DNA of 64,000 bases from Lactococcus petauri (GTDB lineage: Bacteria; Bacillota; Bacilli; Lactobacillales; Streptococcaceae), in contig NZ_MUIZ01000002.1 in the NCBI RefSeq assembly GCF_002154895.1, positions 124,001-188,000 on the forward strand, in the 5' to 3' direction. Positions within the stretch are counted from its first letter, which is position 1; each line of letters begins with the position of its first letter. Positions 17,523 to 25,086 of the stretch are shown piece after piece. Under the pieces are notes generated by a model. The model was not told where the DNA came from. It did not search any database and saw nothing but the letters and a program-made list of their open reading frames with translations. The translations under genes and the position numbers were made by a program.

Positions 17523-17813
17523 TTGATTATTGTTAATGCTAAATTTTTTATCAAAGACGAAAAAAGAGAAGAATTTTTAAGAGATACAGAGGAACTGATT
17601 GCTTCTTCCAGACAAGAAGAAGGATGTTTAGCTTACGATTTATACGAAGCAGTGCTTTCAACAAATGAGTTTGTGATGATTGAAAACTGGGCTTCCTTAG
17701 AAACAATCGAAAAACACAACACCAATCCTTTGCTGCTAGCTTTCGCGCAAAATATCAGTAACTATAGTGTTAAAAAGCCGGAATTGCAAATTGTAGAGAA
17801 GGGGGTAAAATAA
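17523..17813 (+). CDS. Antibiotic biosynthesis monooxygenase (ABM/YgiN-like) domain protein
   Basis: A 96-residue single-domain protein of the ABM ferredoxin-like fold. It begins MIIVNAKFFIKDEKREEFL and contains EEGCLAYDLYEA and FVMIENWAS, typical of small quinol monooxygenase/YgiN-type proteins, which handle quinones or reactive metabolites. The start is TTG at 17523 with AGAGG upstream. It is followed 4 bp later by a DUF1304 gene. The promoter has two palindromes that probably bind a repressor. With the DJ-1 and OhrR/Ohr genes downstream it fits an electrophile/oxidant defence group; no substrate can be assigned. Confidence 0.8.
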   Translation: MIIVNAKFFIKDEKREEFLRDTEELIASSRQEEGCLAYDLYEAVLSTNEFVMIENWASLETIEKHNTNPLLLAFAQNISNYSVKKPELQIVEKGVK

Positions 17814-17817
17814 GCTT

Positions 17818-18180
17818 ATGTCAGTCATAACAACTATTTTAGGAGTCTTGGTCGCCATAGAATTCTTTTATATTACCTATTTAGAAACGGTAAAAACGAC
17901 TTCTGATGCAACAGCTAGAGTGTTCAAAATGACCAGCGAGGATTTACAAAACAAAAACGTCCAAGTACTGTTTAAAAATCAAGGCATATACAACGGGTTG
18001 ATTGGTATTGGGATACTTTATGCACTGTTTGTTTCTGCCGCACGCATTGAATTATTGAGTGTCTTCTTGGTATATATTATTTTAGTTGCGCTGTATGGGA
18101 GCCTCACGAGCGACCGCTTCATTATTTTTAAACAAGGTGGTTTAGCCATCTTAACTCTACTTAGTATTATTTTCTTCTAA
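17818..18180 (+). CDS. DUF1304 family membrane protein
   Basis: A 120-residue integral membrane protein with four hydrophobic segments (about 5-22, 50-70, 74-92 and 101-119). It carries DUF1304 features: the motif FFYITYLET early, FKNQGIYNGLIGIGILY in the middle and YGSLTSDRFIIFKQGG near the end. The function of the family is unknown. It is 4 bp downstream of the ABM monooxygenase gene and surely co-transcribed. About 100 bp without a clear terminator separate it from the DJ-1-family gene, so these three may be one unit. Confidence 0.8.
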   Translation: MSVITTILGVLVAIEFFYITYLETVKTTSDATARVFKMTSEDLQNKNVQVLFKNQGIYNGLIGIGILYALFVSAARIELLSVFLVYIILVALYGSLTSDRFIIFKQGGLAILTLLSIIFF

Positions 18181-18279
18181 ATAGATAAAGTAATCCAACA
18201 CTGAACAACAGTTTTTATAATAATTCCTAAGCTTTATAAGAAGGTATAGGTGATCCCAAACTGGAAAGGAAAGAAAAAA

Positions 18280-18972
18280 ATGACGAAAAAAATATTAATC
18301 ATAGAAACAAATACGCCCAAATATGATAAGACAAATAGAGCTACAGGGCTCTGGTTGGGAGAGACAACTCATTTTTATGATGAAATAATCTCTGCAGGTT
18401 ATGAAGTTGACTTTGCAAGTCCAAAAGGTGGCTATGTTCCCCTTGATCCTGAAAGTTTTAAATATGCGAACGAAATCGATTGGAAATGGTATACAGAAAG
18501 AAGTTTTAGGGAAGATGCTCTTTCCAACACGAAAAAAATAACGGATTTAAATCCTCAGGATTATGGCGCTATATATTTTACAGGTGGTCATGGTGTACTG
18601 TGGGATTATCCCGAAGATAAAGAGTTGATGAAAGTCGCTGAAGCAATTTATTATGCAGGTGGATTTATAACGTCTGTTTGTCATGGTGCAGCTGGTCTTT
18701 TGAACTTGAAAGATGAAGAGGGGCAATACCTTATAAAAGATAAAGTCGTTACCGGATTTACAAACGAAGAAGAAGAGCTTAATGGAACAACAACTGCTGT
18801 CCCTTTCTTAACCGAAACCGAGTTAAATCAACGTGGAGCGCGATACAAAAAAGCCGCAGCTTTCAAAGAGTATGCTATTAGAGATGGGCGAATAATTACT
18901 GGACAAAATCCTCAATCTCCCCAAAAAGTAGCTGAATTACTTGTAGCTGAATTACGTAAATTAAACCACTAA
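18280..18972 (+). CDS. DJ-1/PfpI family protein (Hsp31-like glyoxalase/deglycase candidate)
   Basis: A 230-residue protein of the DJ-1/PfpI superfamily, type 1 glutamine amidotransferase-like fold. The nucleophile elbow is TSVCHGAAGLL with the reactive cysteine, preceded by the FTGGHGVLWDYP segment typical of Hsp31-like members that detoxify methylglyoxal or act as chaperones. ATG 18280 (MTKKILIIETN) has a GGAAAGGAAAG RBS; an upstream in-frame GTG at 18250 lacks one and would add non-conserved residues. A strong hairpin terminator follows. Confidence 0.82.
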   Translation: MTKKILIIETNTPKYDKTNRATGLWLGETTHFYDEIISAGYEVDFASPKGGYVPLDPESFKYANEIDWKWYTERSFREDALSNTKKITDLNPQDYGAIYFTGGHGVLWDYPEDKELMKVAEAIYYAGGFITSVCHGAAGLLNLKDEEGQYLIKDKVVTGFTNEEEELNGTTTAVPFLTETELNQRGARYKKAAAFKEYAIRDGRIITGQNPQSPQKVAELLVAELRKLNH

Positions 18973-18999
18973 AAAAAGAAGGCTCTACCTTCTTTTTTA
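18971..18999. terminator. Bidirectional terminator between the DJ-1 gene and ohrR
   Basis: AAAAAAAGAAGG / CCTTCTTTTTT around a 5-nt loop, between convergent genes. Confidence 0.85.
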
Positions 19000-19017
19000 G
19001 TTTGAAAAATAAGAGTG

Positions 19018-19458
19018 TTATGGTTTTCGTTTCATATTTTTCATAATGTTATTAAGTTGAGAGAGTTGCATAATCAAACTATTATAATTAATTTCATCAG
19101 ATTGTCCTGCAAGTTCTTGTCCAACTTGTAGGGAAATAGCAGGAAGCATTTTTTTGAGTTTTTTTCCATCTACACTTAAAAATAGTTTGACAATACGCTC
19201 ATCCGAACGCGAACGTTTTCGAACAAGATATCCTTTTTGTTCCAATTTCTTTAATAAAGGACTTAAGGTACCAGAATCTAAATATAATTCTTCCCCCAAC
19301 TCATTCACGGTCATGCCATCTTCTAATGCCAGCAAAGCAATAAAGCTTGTGTATGTTAAGTCATACTTTTTTAAATACGGCTTGTACTGTTTTATAATTT
19401 CTTTAGAAGCAATGTATAGTTGAAAGCAAAGTTCCTTGTTTAAAATCGAATTACTCAT
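19018..19458 (-). CDS. ohrR: OhrR, MarR-family organic peroxide repressor
   Basis: A 146-residue winged-helix repressor. The redox-sensing cysteine C11 lies in the conserved context ELCFQLYIASKEI, followed by tyrosines (KQYKPYLKKYDLTY) equivalent to those that hydrogen-bond the sensing Cys in OhrR. The wing region contains KRSRSDERIV. No second cysteine is present, so it belongs to the one-Cys OhrR class that needs a small thiol for mixed-disulfide formation. It is divergent from ohr with a perfect palindrome between them. The ATG has GGGAGGA upstream. Confidence 0.9.
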   Translation of the reverse strand: MSNSILNKELCFQLYIASKEIIKQYKPYLKKYDLTYTSFIALLALEDGMTVNELGEELYLDSGTLSPLLKKLEQKGYLVRKRSRSDERIVKLFLSVDGKKLKKMLPAISLQVGQELAGQSDEINYNSLIMQLSQLNNIMKNMKRKP

Positions 19459-19531
19459 AGTGTCCTCCCAAATATTTTTATTATAACTGATTTCATATAT
19501 TTGTCAAATTCAATTATATTTAGTAAAATTA

Positions 19532-19545
19532 AATTGTGCACAATT
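19532..19545. promoter_or_regulatory. Probable OhrR operator
   Basis: Perfect 14-bp palindrome AATTGTGCACAATT in the ohrR-ohr intergenic region, 22 bp upstream of the ohr start. A 12/14 match overlaps the -35 of the DUF969 operon at 20095-20108. Confidence 0.65.
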
Positions 19546-19567
19546 AAAAATAAAAAGAGGTAAGGTA

Positions 19568-19981
19568 ATGCAAAAAATATTTTCAACAAAAATGATAAAT
19601 ACAGGTGGCCGTAATGGTGAAGTCCACTCTCCCGATAATAGCTTTAAATTAGACATCGCAGCGCCAGGAAGTAAAGCTGTGGATGCGACAAATCCAGAAC
19701 AGTTATTCGCAGCGGGGTATAGCGCTTGTTTTAACAGTGCTTTAGACTATGTCAAAAAATCAAGAAATGTTGATGGAGAATCAACTATAGAAGTAACTGT
19801 ATCTCTCTATAACTTAAGTCAAGGCGCAGTACCTGACGTTGTTTTAGGTGTTGATATCGTAGGACATATAGACGGTGTAAGCTTTGAGGAAGCAAAAGAA
19901 TTGTTAGAAATGGCCCATGAAACTTGTCCTTATTCTCGTGCGACAAAAGGTAATATTGAAGTTACGATTGATATTTTTTAA
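19568..19981 (+). CDS. ohr: Organic hydroperoxide resistance protein
   Basis: A 137-residue thiol peroxidase of the Ohr/OsmC family that reduces organic and fatty-acid hydroperoxides, normally with lipoyl thiols as reductant. The two catalytic cysteines are C54 in GYSACF and C120 in ETCPYSRAT. The active-site arginine is probably R15 in TGGRNG. Length and order match Ohr rather than OsmC. RBS AAAGAGGTAAGG precedes the ATG. It is paired with the divergent OhrR gene and followed by a terminator at 20027-20059. Confidence 0.93.
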   Translation: MQKIFSTKMINTGGRNGEVHSPDNSFKLDIAAPGSKAVDATNPEQLFAAGYSACFNSALDYVKKSRNVDGESTIEVTVSLYNLSQGAVPDVVLGVDIVGHIDGVSFEEAKELLEMAHETCPYSRATKGNIEVTIDIF

Positions 19982-20026
19982 AACTGAGAAATACTGGTAG
20001 AATAAGTATCAGGGAATAATATAAAT

Positions 20027-20059
20027 AGAGATAGAGATTGCTACGAGCTATCTCTTTTT
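20027..20059 (+). terminator. Terminator after ohr
   Basis: Perfect AGAGATAG / CTATCTCT stem followed by T5. Confidence 0.8.
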
Positions 20060-20094
20060 GTTTAGACAATAACATAAAATATTATCCAATTATA

Positions 20095-20125
20095 AATTGT
20101 GCATAATAGACAAATAGTGTATAAT
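20095..20125 (+). promoter_or_regulatory. Promoter of the DUF969-DUF979-pcp operon with an OhrR-like half site
   Basis: TTGTGC (20097-20102), a 17-bp spacer and TATAAT (20120-20125). The -35 lies inside AATTGTGCATAATA (20095-20108), which matches the ohr palindrome at 12 of 14 positions. GACAA...TTGTC arms also flank the -10. Confidence 0.6.
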
Positions 20126-20159
20126 TGTCTGATATATATATTCTAGGAGGAATTATTTT

Positions 20160-20834
20160 ATGATTAAACTCATAGGTGTCTTGATTGTCTTGATTGGTTT
20201 TGTTTTCAAGATAGAGACCTTATTTGTTGTTGTTGTTGCTGGGATTTCTACAGGTCTGGTTGCAGGTTTGAGTATTCAGGAGATTCTAACTATTTTAGGT
20301 CAATCTTTTGTCGATAACCGTATGGTTTCGCTTTTTGTTTTGACTCTTCCAGTTATCGGTGTTTTGGAACGTAATGGACTTCGCCAACGTGCAGTAGATC
20401 TTATTGGCCGTATCCAGTCACTTACAACAGGTCGTATTGCCCTTGTTTATGTTTTTATTCGTTTTATTGCAGGCGCAATGTCTATTCGTATTAGTGGTCA
20501 TCCACAGTTTGTTCGACCACTCATTCAGCCGATGGCCAAAGCTGCCGCAGTGAGTAAATTTGGTGATGTGGAGTCTGAAGACGATGATATTAAGGCAATT
20601 TCTGCCGCAGCAGAAAACTATGGTAACTTCTTTGGGCAAAATCTCTTTGCAGGGAGCGCCGGTGTTCTCTTGATTACTTCAACTATGTCAAGTTTTAACT
20701 ATGATGTTTCAGCCGTAGACGTAGCAGTTGCCAGTATTATCATGGCTGTCCTTGCCTTTCTAGTGACAGCTATCCAGTTTGTACTGTATGACAGAAAACT
20801 TCTTCGAAAATTTGGAAAGAAAGAGGTAAAATAA
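20160..20834 (+). CDS. DUF969 family membrane protein
   Basis: A 224-residue membrane protein with about five hydrophobic segments and the family phrases LPVIGVLERNGLRQRA and AENYGNFFGQNLFAG. DUF969 genes nearly always precede DUF979 genes, and the two are thought to form one transporter. Here the DUF979 gene begins 3 bp after the stop, followed by pyrrolidone-carboxylate peptidase. A role in uptake of pyroglutamyl peptides or 5-oxoproline is suggested by this linkage only. The promoter is at 20097-20125 and AGGAGG precedes the ATG. Confidence 0.85.
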   Translation: MIKLIGVLIVLIGFVFKIETLFVVVVAGISTGLVAGLSIQEILTILGQSFVDNRMVSLFVLTLPVIGVLERNGLRQRAVDLIGRIQSLTTGRIALVYVFIRFIAGAMSIRISGHPQFVRPLIQPMAKAAAVSKFGDVESEDDDIKAISAAAENYGNFFGQNLFAGSAGVLLITSTMSSFNYDVSAVDVAVASIIMAVLAFLVTAIQFVLYDRKLLRKFGKKEVK

Positions 20835-20837
20835 ACC

Positions 20838-21770
20838 ATGCAAGCTTTTATTGACGTTTCATTAAATATTTTTTATGTCCTTATGGGTTTACTCATGATT
20901 TATATGGCCTATAAAGCTTTAACTACAATACAGGGAAGCAAACGTTTCGGAACGGCTCTTTTTTGGATTTTAATTGCTATACCATTTATTTTTGGTGCAC
21001 TTATCCCAGCCTGGCTTGTAGGACTCTTTATTGTTTTAAGCAGTTTACTTACACTAACTAAGCAAGTGACCTTTGGGAAATATAAAGCTTTGGACGACAA
21101 CTTTGGCGAAAAACAGTCTAAAGTCTTGAAGAATAAAATCTTTATTCCTTCCTTTATTCTGGCATTTGTAGCTGTTGGCATTGCGATGGCTTTAGGTAAA
21201 TTTACCAATGCTTCACTCTTTGCTATCGGTGTAGCTTCGGTTGTTGCCTTAGTGTTTGCATTGATAATGACAAAAGCAAAAGTGACAGAATCCGTGGAGG
21301 ATGGCGCACGCCTCTTTGATTCGATGGGGCCGGTTGCGATTTTACCACAATTGTTGGTTGCCTTAGGTGCACTCTTTACAACTGCAGGTGTTGGTGAAGT
21401 TATCTCCCAAGGGATTACAGGTATTGTCCCTGCGGATAACCGCTTGCTCGGCGTAGTAGCTTATGTTCTTGGCATGGTGATTTTCACGATGATTATGGGG
21501 AATGCTTTTGCGGCTTTCTCTGTCATCACAGCGGGTATTGGGATTCCGTTTGTCCTTGCCCAAGGAGCAAATCCCGTAATTGCTGGGGCATTAGCACTGA
21601 CTGCAGGATATTGTGGTACTTTACTGACGCCAATGGCAGCCAACTTTAATATCGTGCCTGCTGCCTTGCTTGAGATGAAAGATGAGAATAAAGTGATCAA
21701 GGTACAAGCGCCAGTTTCACTTACGCTTATCGTTCTGCACATTCTCGTAATGTACTTTATCGCATTTTAA
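20838..21770 (+). CDS. DUF979 family membrane permease
   Basis: A 310-residue polytopic membrane protein (nine to ten segments) of the DUF979 family, resembling large permeases. Features include GARLFDSMGPVAILPQLL and GNAFAAFSVITAGIGIPF in the second half. It forms a unit with the DUF969 gene 3 bp upstream and pcp 18 bp downstream. The likely role is one half of a split transporter feeding pyroglutamate or pyroglutamyl-peptide metabolism. This is inferred from conserved gene order; no substrate is demonstrated by the sequence. Confidence 0.85.
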   Translation: MQAFIDVSLNIFYVLMGLLMIYMAYKALTTIQGSKRFGTALFWILIAIPFIFGALIPAWLVGLFIVLSSLLTLTKQVTFGKYKALDDNFGEKQSKVLKNKIFIPSFILAFVAVGIAMALGKFTNASLFAIGVASVVALVFALIMTKAKVTESVEDGARLFDSMGPVAILPQLLVALGALFTTAGVGEVISQGITGIVPADNRLLGVVAYVLGMVIFTMIMGNAFAAFSVITAGIGIPFVLAQGANPVIAGALALTAGYCGTLLTPMAANFNIVPAALLEMKDENKVIKVQAPVSLTLIVLHILVMYFIAF

Positions 21771-21788
21771 AAAGGAGATTATTCTATT

Positions 21789-22430
21789 ATGAAAATTTTG
21801 TTAACAGGTTTTGATCCATTTGGTGGTGAAGCACTCAATCCAGCTGAAGAAGCTGTGAAACGTGTTGCGTCAGAAATCAACGGTGCTGAGATTATTAAGT
21901 TGATTATTCCGACTGTGCGTTATAAATCACTCGAAAAAATTGAAGAAGCTATTGAAAAACATCATCCAGATGTGGTTGTAAATATTGGCCAAGCCGGTGG
22001 ACGCTTCGCGATTACGCCAGAGCGTGTCGCCATTAATGTGGATGATTTCAGAATTCCAGATAATGAAGGCAATCAGCCTGTCGATGAGCCCGTAAAAGAA
22101 GATGGTGCTCCAGCATATTTCTCTACATTGCCAGTTAAAGCAATGGTTAGCGAATTAAATAAAGCTGGCATTCCTGGAACCTTGTCTAACACAGCCGGTA
22201 CCTTTGTATGCAACCATGTTTTCTATGGTGTGCGTTACCTCTTAGAGAAAAAATATCCCGAAGTTAAAGCTGGTTTCATTCATATTCCTTATGCTACATC
22301 ACAAGTCATTGATAAAAAAGACACACCTTATATGTCATTGGACGAGATTGTTAAAGGGATTGAAGTTGCCTTAGAAGCATGCACGCGCTATTCCGAAGAT
22401 TTACGTGTTATTGGTGGGGAAATATGTTAA
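21789..22430 (+). CDS. pcp: Pyrrolidone-carboxylate peptidase
   Basis: Cytosolic cysteine peptidase (family C15) that removes N-terminal pyroglutamate from peptides. The 213-residue protein has the complete catalytic triad pattern: E78 in [13 protein letters not shown]141 in [12 protein letters not shown] and H165 in GFIHIP. It begins [14 protein letters not shown] as in all Pcp. It is preceded by the DUF969/DUF979 pair and overlaps the GGCT gene by 7 nt. Product pyroglutamate and the neighbouring GGCT-like enzyme both point to 5-oxoproline metabolism. Confidence 0.95.
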   Translation: MKILLTGFDPFGGEALNPAEEAVKRVASEINGAEIIKLIIPTVRYKSLEKIEEAIEKHHPDVVVNIGQAGGRFAITPERVAINVDDFRIPDNEGNQPVDEPVKEDGAPAYFSTLPVKAMVSELNKAGIPGTLSNTAGTFVCNHVFYGVRYLLEKKYPEVKAGFIHIPYATSQVIDKKDTPYMSLDEIVKGIEVALEACTRYSEDLRVIGGEIC

Positions 22431-22846
22431 GGAAAGTTTTTGTATACGGTAGCTTACGTACAGACATGTTTAATTATGAAAAATATTTAAAAGGTGAGGT
22501 TCTGGAAAGTACACCAGCAAAAATTAAGGGCAATCTCTTTCATATTGAAAATAAGGGTTATCCCGCAATCTTTGACGGTGATTCAGAAATAATAGGAGAA
22601 GTTTTTACTTTTTATGACTTCTCAAAAAGTATTCGAACACTCGATGGTATGGAAAATTTTAACCCAGAAAGTCCAGAAAGCAGTGAGTACCTCCGTCGAA
22701 GTACCACTGCCTCTCTCAGTAACGGCCAAACGGAAGAAGTTTACTATTATCACTATAATCCAAATGCAAGTTTTAATTCCAATGATCAGTTAGTACCTGT
22801 TGACTCAGGAGACTGGTTGGAATATATGTTGCAGACGGTTGAATAA
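22424..22846 (+). CDS. Gamma-glutamylcyclotransferase (GGCT/AIG2-like) protein
   Basis: A 140-residue GGCT/AIG2-fold protein. The substrate-binding motif VYGSLR lies at the N-terminus (residues 6-11). The central [19 protein letters not shown] block carries candidate catalytic glutamates. Family enzymes convert gamma-glutamyl compounds to 5-oxoproline. The start is ATG 22424, overlapping the pcp stop, with GGTGGGGA as RBS; longer in-frame extension into pcp is not plausible. It is the last gene of the pyroglutamate cluster and is followed by a strong terminator. Confidence 0.82.
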   Translation: MLRKVFVYGSLRTDMFNYEKYLKGEVLESTPAKIKGNLFHIENKGYPAIFDGDSEIIGEVFTFYDFSKSIRTLDGMENFNPESPESSEYLRRSTTASLSNGQTEEVYYYHYNPNASFNSNDQLVPVDSGDWLEYMLQTVE

Positions 22847-22879
22847 AAACAAGAAGTCGTTGGGCTTCTTGTTTTTTTT
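22847..22879 (+). terminator. Terminator after the pcp operon
   Basis: AAACAAGAAG / CTTCTTGTTT stem with T8. Confidence 0.88.
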
Positions 22880-23130
22880 GGATAAATGAAGCGTTACTCA
22901 AAAGAGAGTGTGCGATAATTTGGATTACAAACACTCTTATTAATAAAAGTGAAAGAAAATGGAAATAATCTAATACATGTGCTATACTTCCTTTGGAAGC
23001 GTATACTTTTGATTTGTTACAAAGTAAAATTCAGAAGTAACTCTTGGAGAAGATATACTCTCACTTTACTAAAAGAAATAGACAGAGAAGTTTGCTTTAT
23101 CTTTATCCTCAAAAATAAAACACACAATAA

Positions 23131-23167
23131 AAACCCTGACACAATAAAAAGTGCCAAGGTTTTTTTA
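23131..23167 (+). terminator. Terminator-like hairpin in the mtlA leader
   Basis: AACCCTGACAC / GTGCCAAGGTT (two mismatches) around AATAAAAA, then T7. It closely resembles the perfect terminator before mtlD (27463-27498) in loop and right arm. Confidence 0.6.
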
Positions 23168-23178
23168 TGAAACATAAT

Positions 23179-23192
23179 CGAAAGCGTTTACA
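23179..23192. promoter_or_regulatory. cre site upstream of mtlA
   Basis: CGAAAGCGTTTACA matches the CcpA operator consensus at 13 of 14 positions and lies 40 bp before the mtlA start, indicating carbon catabolite repression. Confidence 0.75.
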
Positions 23193-23232
23193 ATCTAAAT
23201 ATACAATATTAATTATCTTATAAGGAGTTGTA

Positions 23233-25062
23233 ATGAAAGAAAAAACTAGTCTTAAAGTGCGGGTTCAGAAACTTGGAACAGCACTCTCAAATATGGTTAT
23301 GCCTAACATTCCAATCTTAATTGCTTGGGGTGTTCTCACGATGTTCTTTATCCCAGATGGTTTCACACCAAACAGTACTTTTGCTGCTATGGTTGGCCCA
23401 ATGCTTGTCTTTCTTATTCCAGTCATGATTGGTTATACAGGCGGTAAGAATATCTATGATCACCGCGGAGGTGTTGTTGGTGCAATTGCCACATTTGGTT
23501 CGATTGTCGCCACAGCAACAACTACGATGGGCGGTCTTAATGAAAACGGCAATGTTCCGATGATTTTAGGTGCTATGATTTTAGGTCCTCTTGGAGCTTG
23601 GCTGATTAAAAAATTCGACCAAGTCGTGCAACCTCATATCAAAGCAGGGCTTGAGATGTTGATTAACAATTTTTCAGCTGGTCTTGTCGGTTTTGGTATT
23701 TCATTATTTGCTGTAAAAGTAGTTGGTCCATTAGTTGCAGCTTTAACAGATATTATGGGGCAAGGAGTTGATTTCCTTGTTTCCAATCACCTTATTCCTT
23801 TAGCAAATGTCTTTATTGAACCTGCTAAAATTCTATTTTTAAATAATGCCATTAACCAAGGTATTTTGACGCCTTTGGGTATCCAACAAGCCAGTGAACA
23901 AGGAAAGTCACTATTGTTTTTACTCGAAGCAAACCCTGGACCAGGTCTTGGTATTTTGATTGCCTTTTGGCTCTTTGGTAAAGGTTCAGCAAAAGCTACA
24001 GCACCAGGTGCGATGATTATTCAATTTATTGGTGGTATTCACGAAATTTATTTCCCATACGTGATGATGAAACCAGCTCTGTTTTTCGCAGTAATTGCTG
24101 GTGGTGTATCAGGTACTTTGACAAACAATTTCTTAGGGGCAGGTCTTCAAGCACCAGCGTCTCCAGGTTCAATTATTGCCATCACAGGAATGGCTTCTGG
24201 TAAGGCTGCAGGAGGCTTGGGAAATATTCTTAGTGTTTGGGCCGGTATTCTTGTAGCTGCAGGTGTTTCCTTCCTTGTTGCGTCCTTCATTTTGAAACGT
24301 GACAAGTCAATGGTTGATGACTCAGCACTTGAAGAAGCACAAGCCAATGTTTCGGAAGCAAAGGCTGTTGCCAAAGGGCAAGTTGCTCCATCTCACGAAG
24401 CAGTTGATTTTTCAGCGGTTAAACATGTCATTTTTGCTTGTGATGCGGGTATGGGTTCATCTGCGATGGGCGCATCCATCCTAAGAAACAAAGTTAATAA
24501 AGCTGGTTTGCCACAAGATGTTACAAATATTGCTATTGCTAATCTGAAAGCAGGGCCAGATACTATCGTTGTCACACAAGAAGAATTAGCTGCTCGTGCG
24601 GCGACAATGTCACCAGATGCAATTCGATATTCTGTTTCCAACTTTTTAAATTCACCAAAATACGATGAGATTATTTCCCAATTATCTCAAACACAGACTT
24701 CAGAGCCATCTAAAAGTGAACCGGTAACCTTAACGAACAGTCCAATAGTAGAAGAAGAAATAGATTTGAATCAAATCGATGAGGTTGTCTTTGCTCATGA
24801 TGGTGAGCATATCGGTTCCCCAACGATGGGTAAAGAAACATTAGGGGCTATCTTTAAGATGAATGGCATTCAGCTTCCGATTTCAGATGTAGAGTTTTTA
24901 GGTTTAGCAGCTTTCAATGCAACAAACATCATGATTGTAACTACAGAAGAGTTTACCCATCGTGCTAAAAGAGTTGCGCCTAATGCTCAATATCTCGAGG
25001 TTGAAAGTCTGATTACAACACCAAGATATGATCAACTTGTCGCACGTTTGAACAAGTTATAA
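23233..25062 (+). CDS. mtlA: Mannitol PTS permease EIICB with a second, degenerate EIIB domain
   Basis: Transports and phosphorylates mannitol to mannitol-1-phosphate. The EIIC domain spans about 1-345 and contains the family sequence GGIHEIYFPYVMM. The first EIIB domain (about 393-480) has the phosphorylatable C403 in FACDAGMGSS. After a Ser/Pro/Glu-rich linker (about 482-512), a second EIIB-like domain (about 514-609) follows: VVFAHDGEHIG, later VTTEEFTHRAKRVAP parallels VTQEELAARAATMSP of the first domain. In it the cysteine position is His (about 522), so it cannot be phosphorylated in the usual way. EIIA is separate (mtlF). RBS AAGGAG precedes the ATG. Confidence 0.93.
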   Translation: MKEKTSLKVRVQKLGTALSNMVMPNIPILIAWGVLTMFFIPDGFTPNSTFAAMVGPMLVFLIPVMIGYTGGKNIYDHRGGVVGAIATFGSIVATATTTMGGLNENGNVPMILGAMILGPLGAWLIKKFDQVVQPHIKAGLEMLINNFSAGLVGFGISLFAVKVVGPLVAALTDIMGQGVDFLVSNHLIPLANVFIEPAKILFLNNAINQGILTPLGIQQASEQGKSLLFLLEANPGPGLGILIAFWLFGKGSAKATAPGAMIIQFIGGIHEIYFPYVMMKPALFFAVIAGGVSGTLTNNFLGAGLQAPASPGSIIAITGMASGKAAGGLGNILSVWAGILVAAGVSFLVASFILKRDKSMVDDSALEEAQANVSEAKAVAKGQVAPSHEAVDFSAVKHVIFACDAGMGSSAMGASILRNKVNKAGLPQDVTNIAIANLKAGPDTIVVTQEELAARAATMSPDAIRYSVSNFLNSPKYDEIISQLSQTQTSEPSKSEPVTLTNSPIVEEEIDLNQIDEVVFAHDGEHIGSPTMGKETLGAIFKMNGIQLPISDVEFLGLAAFNATNIMIVTTEEFTHRAKRVAPNAQYLEVESLITTPRYDQLVARLNKL

Positions 25063-25086
25063 ACCAAAAGTAAAGGGGGAAACCTC

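Larger units (their letters stand above)
22880..23232. other. mtlA upstream region
   Basis: A 353-bp gap. An extended -10 (TGCTATACT, 22980-22988) could start a transcript of about 170 nt that ends at the hairpin 23131-23167. A GTG-started frame through it (22949-23170) has no RBS and runs into that hairpin, so I do not call a gene. The cre site lies at 23179-23192. Confidence 0.45.

Noticed and set aside
22949-23170. 73-codon GTG-started frame upstream of mtlA
   Set aside because: No RBS, and it runs through the terminator-like hairpin and its T tract. More likely a leader or sRNA region.
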